Notes under the pieces: generated by a model
The model's database searches: none
What the model was told of the DNA's origin: nothing
Seen by the model: the letters and a program-made list of their open reading frames with translations, nothing else
Shown here: positions 23,961-64,000 of the stretch, piece by piece
How positions within the stretch are numbered: position 1 is the stretch's first letter
How the letters are laid out: the number at the start of each line of letters is the position of its first letter
Assembly: GCF_026213295.1 (NCBI RefSeq)
Contig: NC_079419.1
Span: 20,539,330-20,603,329, forward strand
Length of the DNA stretch: 64,000 nt
Direction of reading: 5' to 3'
Source of the DNA: Gadus chalcogrammus
Taxonomy: Eukaryota > Chordata > Actinopteri > Gadiformes > Gadidae
Position numbers and translations under genes: made by a program

Positions 23961-24273
23961 CAGGTGCATTTCAATGAATTAGAATATTGTGGAATAATTA
24001 ATTTATTTCAATAATTATATTTGATAAGTGAAACCCATTTATTATATTGATTCATTCCATCAACAGTGAACTATTTCAAGCCTTTAATTGTATTCATCTT
24101 GATGATAATTGCTACAGCTCATGAAAACCCCAAAATTCAGGGCCTCAATATATTAACATAAATTAAGGGCTTCAAATATTTTACTTTTGTTGTTTAATAT
24201 ATGAATTTCACTTTTTGTATTGAATTATTGAAATTAAGTACATTTTCCACAATATTCTAATTGAGGTGCCGGG
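23961..24273. mobile_element. Tc1/mariner-type MITE (313 bp)
   Basis: AT-rich, non-coding, with inverted ends. The left end CAGGTGCATTTCAATGAATT matches the reverse complement of the right end (CACCTCAATTAGAATATTG), and both are bordered by TA (23959-23960, 24274-24275). AATTAGAATATTGTGGAA is shared by both arms. Confidence 0.85.
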
Positions 24274-24829
24274 TATGTGGGATTGGGCGACCATCAGGGT
24301 GTAGCTACGGACATCGCTACGGACTGAGCGCCGTGGCATGAAAGCCTGTTCGACCGTTTTAAACATTGCATGGACATTTGTGCATGTTTTGTTTTCTGTT
24401 TGTCCATTCATCCACCCTGTGTGGTCACAACCATTTAGGAATCACACAGAGCCCTTCATCACTCTGCCTTACTGCCTCGTTCATGGTTGGCCTGTGTTCT
24501 GCCAAAGTCTGTTCCCTGGTCAGGTGTTCCTACCGTAGTGCGGCTCGATAGACTCTATCGAGCCATGCTACCCTATCAACACATGCCACTTTACGTGTTT
24601 GGTAGCGTATTTAATCTGTAGACCAATTGCCTCTAACAAACGATGCTCCCACTACAGAATCACCTTTTTTTTTTTACACCACTACTCACTCCAAATTCAC
24701 TGTAAGAATATGGGGAGCATATTTTGATGCGGCATTATAACGTCTTCTTTAAAGATTTCATGGGTACAGTATGTGGATAGACCAACTGCTGGTTGGTTTT
24801 TTCAGGAGGCCCGAATGCCACCCCCACGT
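24274..24829. other. Intergenic, nothing recognised
   Basis: Unique-looking sequence with a small GCTCGATAGACTCTATCGAGC palindrome near 24543-24563. No gene is recognised. Confidence 0.5.
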
Positions 24830-25922
<1,093 letters not shown>

Positions 25923-26125
25923 TCATTTGCGGCTACAGCGTCACATCTGATAATCGTTGTGCCAACCAAAGCAAGCATGGAGGAAAGACTCCAGGGTGAC
26001 ATTTGTTTTCATTACACGGATGCAAACCGTTTGTTTTTCTGGAAGTGGCCCTCCACTCCCTGGCCCCTGGCTCCCTCCTCAACCCCCCGCCTCCTCGCTA
26101 CCCTTTGTCTGCCTGCCTGGTGCCT

Positions 26126-26235
<110 letters not shown>

Positions 26236-26277
26236 AGAAAGAAAGTAAGAGAGGTAGAAAGAGGAAGGGTAAAGAGT

Positions 26278-26580
26278 GCAGCCTCTCTAGTGCAGTCTAT
26301 AGTGAAGCCTCTAGGTCAGCCTCTAGTGAAGCCTCTAGTGAAGCCTCTAGTGCAGCCTCTAGGTCAGCCTCTAGTGCAGCCTCTGGTGCAGCCTCTAGTG
26401 CAGCCTCTCTAGGTCAGCCTCTAGTGAAGCCTCTAGGTCAGCCTCTAGTGCAGCCTCTAGTGCAGCCTCTAGTACAGCCTCTCTCGGTCAGCCTCTAGTG
26501 AAGCCTCTAGGTCAGCCTCTAGTGAAGCCTCTAGTGCAGCCTCTCTCTTCTAGTGCAGCCTCTAGTGCAGCCTCTCTCCC
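26278..26580. repeat. 11-bp tandem repeat GCCTCTAGTGC/A, GCCTCTAGGTCA
   Basis: About 25 short units of GCCTCTAGTGAA, GCCTCTAGTGCA and GCCTCTAGGTCA. Non-coding. Confidence 0.92.
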
Positions 26581-27284
26581 CAGCTGCTGCTGGGCAGGTT
26601 TCTATTAGTAGGGCTGATGTCAATGTGTAGACCAGACCACAGGACATTTGCTCGTGGTGAAGAGTTTGAAACCCCCTGTTGCTCATCAGTGTGGGCCGCC
26701 ATGGTAAACACATGAGCCGTGTGCGTGTATGTTAGTGTGTATTCAGTAAGCAGGGGCCTTGAACTCTGTTGAGCTGAGAGGAAGAGGAAAGGGCTAAGCT
26801 AAGGCCACACTGCACGCGTTTTTCGGGTTAAAAAACGCGCATAACGCGCCTGTGGCTGCGCTGGATTTAGGAGTCCGAGGTAGGAAACCCAAACGCCGCC
26901 GTGTTTGGGTGCATGATAGAGCTTAGATCGGGTTAGATTAAATAATCTCGGATATAAATAACAATAATCGGGTTAAATAACTTAACATGGTGTGTCTGGT
27001 GTGTTTCCAGCATTCTTAGTATTGATCAGCAGAGATCAGCAGAGACGTTGAGGTTGCTTAGCAACCAGAGACGCTGTCCATGCAAGTGAATGGAGCGTTC
27101 CCTCTTCGTCATAACTATCAAACCAAACATCCTTCACATTCACAGAGCGAACATTATGAAAGTAGAATGCACATTTCTCGCTAATTTATTTTACATAAAC
27201 GCTTTTAATGGCTTAACTATGTTACTATTTCCATCCAGAATAAAGAAAGATGTCCGCCATATGCTTCTGGGCAAGCGTCACTAC

Positions 27285-27967
27285 TAGTGTTGGCTCGTTC
27301 GTTCGCGAACCGGTTCGAATGAACGAGTCTTTAGGACGAACAAACCGAACCGGTTCGTTTCTCTCGTTCGTGTCGTTCACCATTCGATTCACCGGAAACT
27401 CGACTAAACGGGCGAACGAGTTTCCGGTAGCACTAACTCCACTGAGTCTGACTGACTCAGCTGAGAACCGTGCAATGGCGTGCATTCCATGATGCGATTC
27501 ACCGCTACCGGAAACCAGGCTGAACGAACAAACGATTCGCGAACGACTCCTCCCAGTTCAGTCGAGTTTCCAGTAGCACTGAGTCTGACTGACTCAGCTG
27601 AGAACCGTGCAATAGCATGCATTCCATGATGCGATTCACCGCTACCGGAAACTAGGCTGATTCGCGAACGACTCCTCCCAGTTCAGTCGAGCTCCCGGTG
27701 AATCGATTCACCGGAAACTCGACTGAGCTGGGAGGAGTCGTTCGCGAATCGTTTGTTCGTTCAGCCTGGTTTCCGGTAGCGGTAAATCGAATCATGGAAT
27801 GCACGCAATTGCACGGTTCTCAGCTGAGTCAGTCAGACTCAGTGGAGTTAGTGCTACCGGAAACTCGACTGAACGAATGAACGAACGAACGATTCGCGAA
27901 CGACTCCTCTTGGCGAACTGAATCACGTGAACTGGGTCACGGAAACGAGTCATTAAATCCACCACTA
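27285..27967. mobile_element. hAT-like MITE nested in the outer element
   Basis: The ends are TAGTGTTGG and, reverse-complemented, TAGTGGTGG. Flanking octamers GTCACTAC and GTCTCTGC match at 6 of 8 positions, which may be a worn 8-bp target duplication. Inside, GAGTCTGACTGACTCAGCTG followed by AGAACCGTGCAAT occurs twice direct and once inverted, with many GTTCGCGAACGA-type short palindromes. Confidence 0.7.
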
Positions 27968-28140
27968 GTCTCTGCCAGTGACGTCGGGTCAAGCTCCACG
28001 CTGGTTGGTTATCGCGGCTAAGCGTCACGCGTAGGCGCGTCAAACGTTCAGTTTTTTTAACTTTGCGCGTGGGTGCGTTGGGCGCGTTGGTGCGTTTACG
28101 TGCGTCATTACGTGTGTATGCCACGTCTAACGCCACTAAC

Positions 28141-28421
28141 GCCTCGTGCCCACTGCCTCCGTCCGTTGACTGCTCCCCATTGACTTTGAATGGGGATGGA
28201 CGCGCAATGCATTGTGGATCCGTGTGCTGAAGGCTCCGTCAAAAAGTTGAACAATTTTCACCTTTTTCGCCAGTGACGGATCCGTCATCCAATCAGATCA
28301 CGTATGCAAATTTAAGCACTGTGACACTACTCGGGCTCTGACGACCCCGGAAATCTCCCCCATCCGTCAGCCATGCCTTCTGAGTCCTTCGATCCACTCG
28401 CCATAGCAGTGGGTATGAGGC
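28141..28421. mobile_element. Small MITE nested in the outer element
   Basis: The left end GCCTCGTGCCCACTGC mirrors the right end (reverse complement GCCTCATACCCACTGC) with two mismatches. The body includes GTGACGGATCCGTCA, a palindrome, and no open frame. Confidence 0.65.
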
Positions 28422-28676
28422 GTAACGCGCCGCTTTAACGCGTGTAACGCGTCTACGCGCCTAAACCAATGGTTCCCTATGCAAAAATGCAGATTTTCAA
28501 CGCCAACGCGCGTGCAGTGTGGCCTTATCTTCCTTTCGTACTTCAAATGGTAAGTGTTGGTGACCTCATGTATGAACCGTACTGATGGAGGTATGTCTGT
28601 GTTACATGCAGGGCTCAATGCCAGCACTGGTGTTCGATGCGGTATTGTGTGTTTGTCCCTTTAACTGCCACCACAG

Positions 28677-28768
28677 GATCCAGGAGATGAAGGTTCTGGA
28701 TGACTACCACGTCATTGGGACAAATGAGAAGATGCAAATCGGGATCATAGAGGCCACCCACATGACTG
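28677..28768 (+). CDS. Candidate isolated exon, product not recognised
   Basis: A pyrimidine tract and acceptor (CCACCACAG|G) precede 92 bases, followed by a plausible donor (ACTG|GTACAC). One frame is open through the whole exon and encodes a non-repetitive stretch beginning IQEMKVLDDYHVIG and ending GIIEATHMT, with phase 1 at both ends. Codon content looks protein-like and unlike the surrounding repeats. I cannot assign it to a family, and I see no partner exons in the flanks. It could be an exon of an unrecognised + strand gene, a captured gene fragment, or chance. Confidence 0.35.
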
Positions 28769-28829
28769 GTACACCACAAAACTACCCACCAACTCTCAAT
28801 GATGTATAAATGTGCAAAAAGGCTAGGTT

Positions 28830-63055
<34,226 letters not shown>

Positions 63056-63107
63056 CTGGGGGCGGGAGGAGCATTACATTTACATGGAGGGGATTTTGCT
63101 GACACTG

Positions 63108-63214
63108 TTATCAATTCATTCACACATTCACGCACACCGACCCCGCGGGGCGACAGCCAGCTCGTCAGGAGCAGTCAGGGAGAGGCGTCTTGCTCAGCGA
63201 CACCTCGACACTCA
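63108..63214 (-). mobile_element. tRNA-derived SINE-like repeat, fragment (copy 4)
   Basis: Contains the family core GGGCGACAGCCAGCTCGTCA, GGAGCAGTCAGGGAGAGGCG and ACACCTCGACACTCAACG. The tRNA-like 5' part and the 3' tail are missing. Confidence 0.7.
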
Positions 63215-63254
63215 ACGTTTTTTAAACTCAATCTGTTTGGACATCAGCTGTGAT

Positions 63255-63430
63255 TACCGTATTTTCCGCACTATAAGGCGCACCGGATTATAAGGCGCAC
63301 CTTCAATGAATGGCCTATTTTAGAACTATTGTCATATATAGGGCGCACCGGATTATAAGGCGCACTGTCGTTTTTTTTTTTTTTAATTAAAAGGCTTTTA
63401 AGTGCGCCTTATAGTGCGGAAAATACGGTA
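63255..63430. mobile_element. Tc1/mariner-type MITE (176 bp)
   Basis: Ends TACCGTATTTTCCGCACTAT are perfect inverted repeats extending through AAGGCGCAC (63255-63284 versus 63401-63430), with TA at both borders. The inner repeat CACCGGATTATAAGGCGCAC occurs twice. A very common fish MITE type, non-coding. Confidence 0.9.
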
Positions 63431-64000
63431 GATAAAAACGTAGAGATGAAAACCTATTTTCAACAACACGAAAGAAAAAATATCTTACCACACTAAATAA
63501 ACTAAGCCAGGGGCCAAAATTTGCATTTAGTTCTATAGTGAAGCATGTTGTTTGGCCCTGCCTCTCTCTCCTTCTCATTTGTCTTTTCGCTGAACTTCGT
63601 ACTCCCTCGTGTTATTGAGGCAAATCAAACCCCCTATGAACACAGTACAGTGTTTCCCCAGTACAGTTTTTGATGCTGATGTGTGTACATGGCATGTGAC
63701 TAGTATAATGTAAATAAGAACAAATACCATGCCAGTACGTTCTCGGCTATTAATGTTAGCGCAAATACAGTTTTCAGTCTACAATTTGTAGCCATCCCGC
63801 TTCTAGGTTTGATCACAATATAATTATGCTTCCATTCTACAAAATAAAATATGCATAAAATAATATTAGGTCACTTGCGTTATTTTTTCTCTACACGCTT
63901 CTTCAATTTCTTTCGCCCTACAAAATCTTCATGCATATAATCTTATAGCAAAACCCTATCTTGCTGTCAGTATTTTTCCATAATACTTCAATATTTACTT
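63431..64000. other. AT-rich sequence, nothing recognised
   Basis: Upstream intron side of pde4b. The expected further N-terminal exon of the long form is not visible here. Confidence 0.5.

Larger units (their letters stand above)
26800..28527. mobile_element. Non-autonomous DNA transposon (outer element of a nest)
   Basis: The terminal inverted repeat TAAGGCCACACTGCACGCG at 26800 matches the reverse complement of the right end (CGCGTGCAGTGTGGCCTTA, ending 28527). Near both ends are further complementary CGCG-rich motifs (GCGCATAACGCGCC; ACGCGCC...TAACGCG). It contains two more elements (27285-27967 and 28141-28421) and no transposase. The family is uncertain; the ends look PIF/Harbinger-like. 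Confidence 0.75.

Overview
This is a vertebrate (teleost fish) chromosomal window. It holds three intron-containing, conserved animal genes: importin-13 (ipo13, + strand, C-terminal part only), the APC/C activator Cdh1/fizzy-related (fzr1, - strand, complete) and a cAMP-specific phosphodiesterase 4, best fit PDE4B (pde4b, - strand, all but the far N-terminus). I rebuilt their exon structures by splice signals and protein similarity. Reading phases close exactly across 18, 13 and 15 exons, so the models hold together. The extreme density of (AC)n/(GT)n arrays, fish-type MITEs and SINEs, and a Gmr1-like retrotransposon (a family named after Atlantic cod) point to a gadiform fish. That species-level call is inference.

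Layout. 1-13.1 kb: ipo13 exons, with minisatellites, a 740-bp foldback MITE and a decayed Gypsy fragment in its introns. 13.1-15.1 kb: convergent 3' ends of ipo13 and fzr1, with one tRNA-derived SINE. 15.1-23.0 kb: fzr1, compact and full of tandem repeats. 23.0-31.7 kb: fzr1 upstream region, a mariner-type MITE, long (GT)n, (CT)n and (GA)n arrays, a nest of DNA transposons and one unidentified candidate exon. 31.7-63.1 kb: pde4b on the - strand. The catalytic exons lie at 31.7-34.6 kb, the UCR2 exons and a super-short alternative first exon at 37.6-46.3 kb, and the UCR1 and long-form N-terminal exons at 59.4-63.1 kb. The large UCR1-UCR2 intron carries a structurally complete Gmr1-like LTR retrotransposon (51.1-56.6 kb) in antisense orientation to pde4b. 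It has near-identical 275-bp LTRs, a tRNA-Pro-type primer site, and integrase placed before reverse transcriptase.

Functionally the three genes are unrelated: nuclear transport, mitotic exit/G1 ubiquitination and cAMP breakdown. The most unusual feature is that tandem repeats have repeatedly grown over splice signals. Examples are donor copies after an fzr1 exon that extend it in frame by 12 residues each, decoy acceptors before the last ipo13 exon, donor copies after another ipo13 exon, and an ~820-nt AG-free repeat that multiplies a branchpoint/pyrimidine-tract module in fzr1. I saw no prokaryote-like system, CRISPR array or defence locus.
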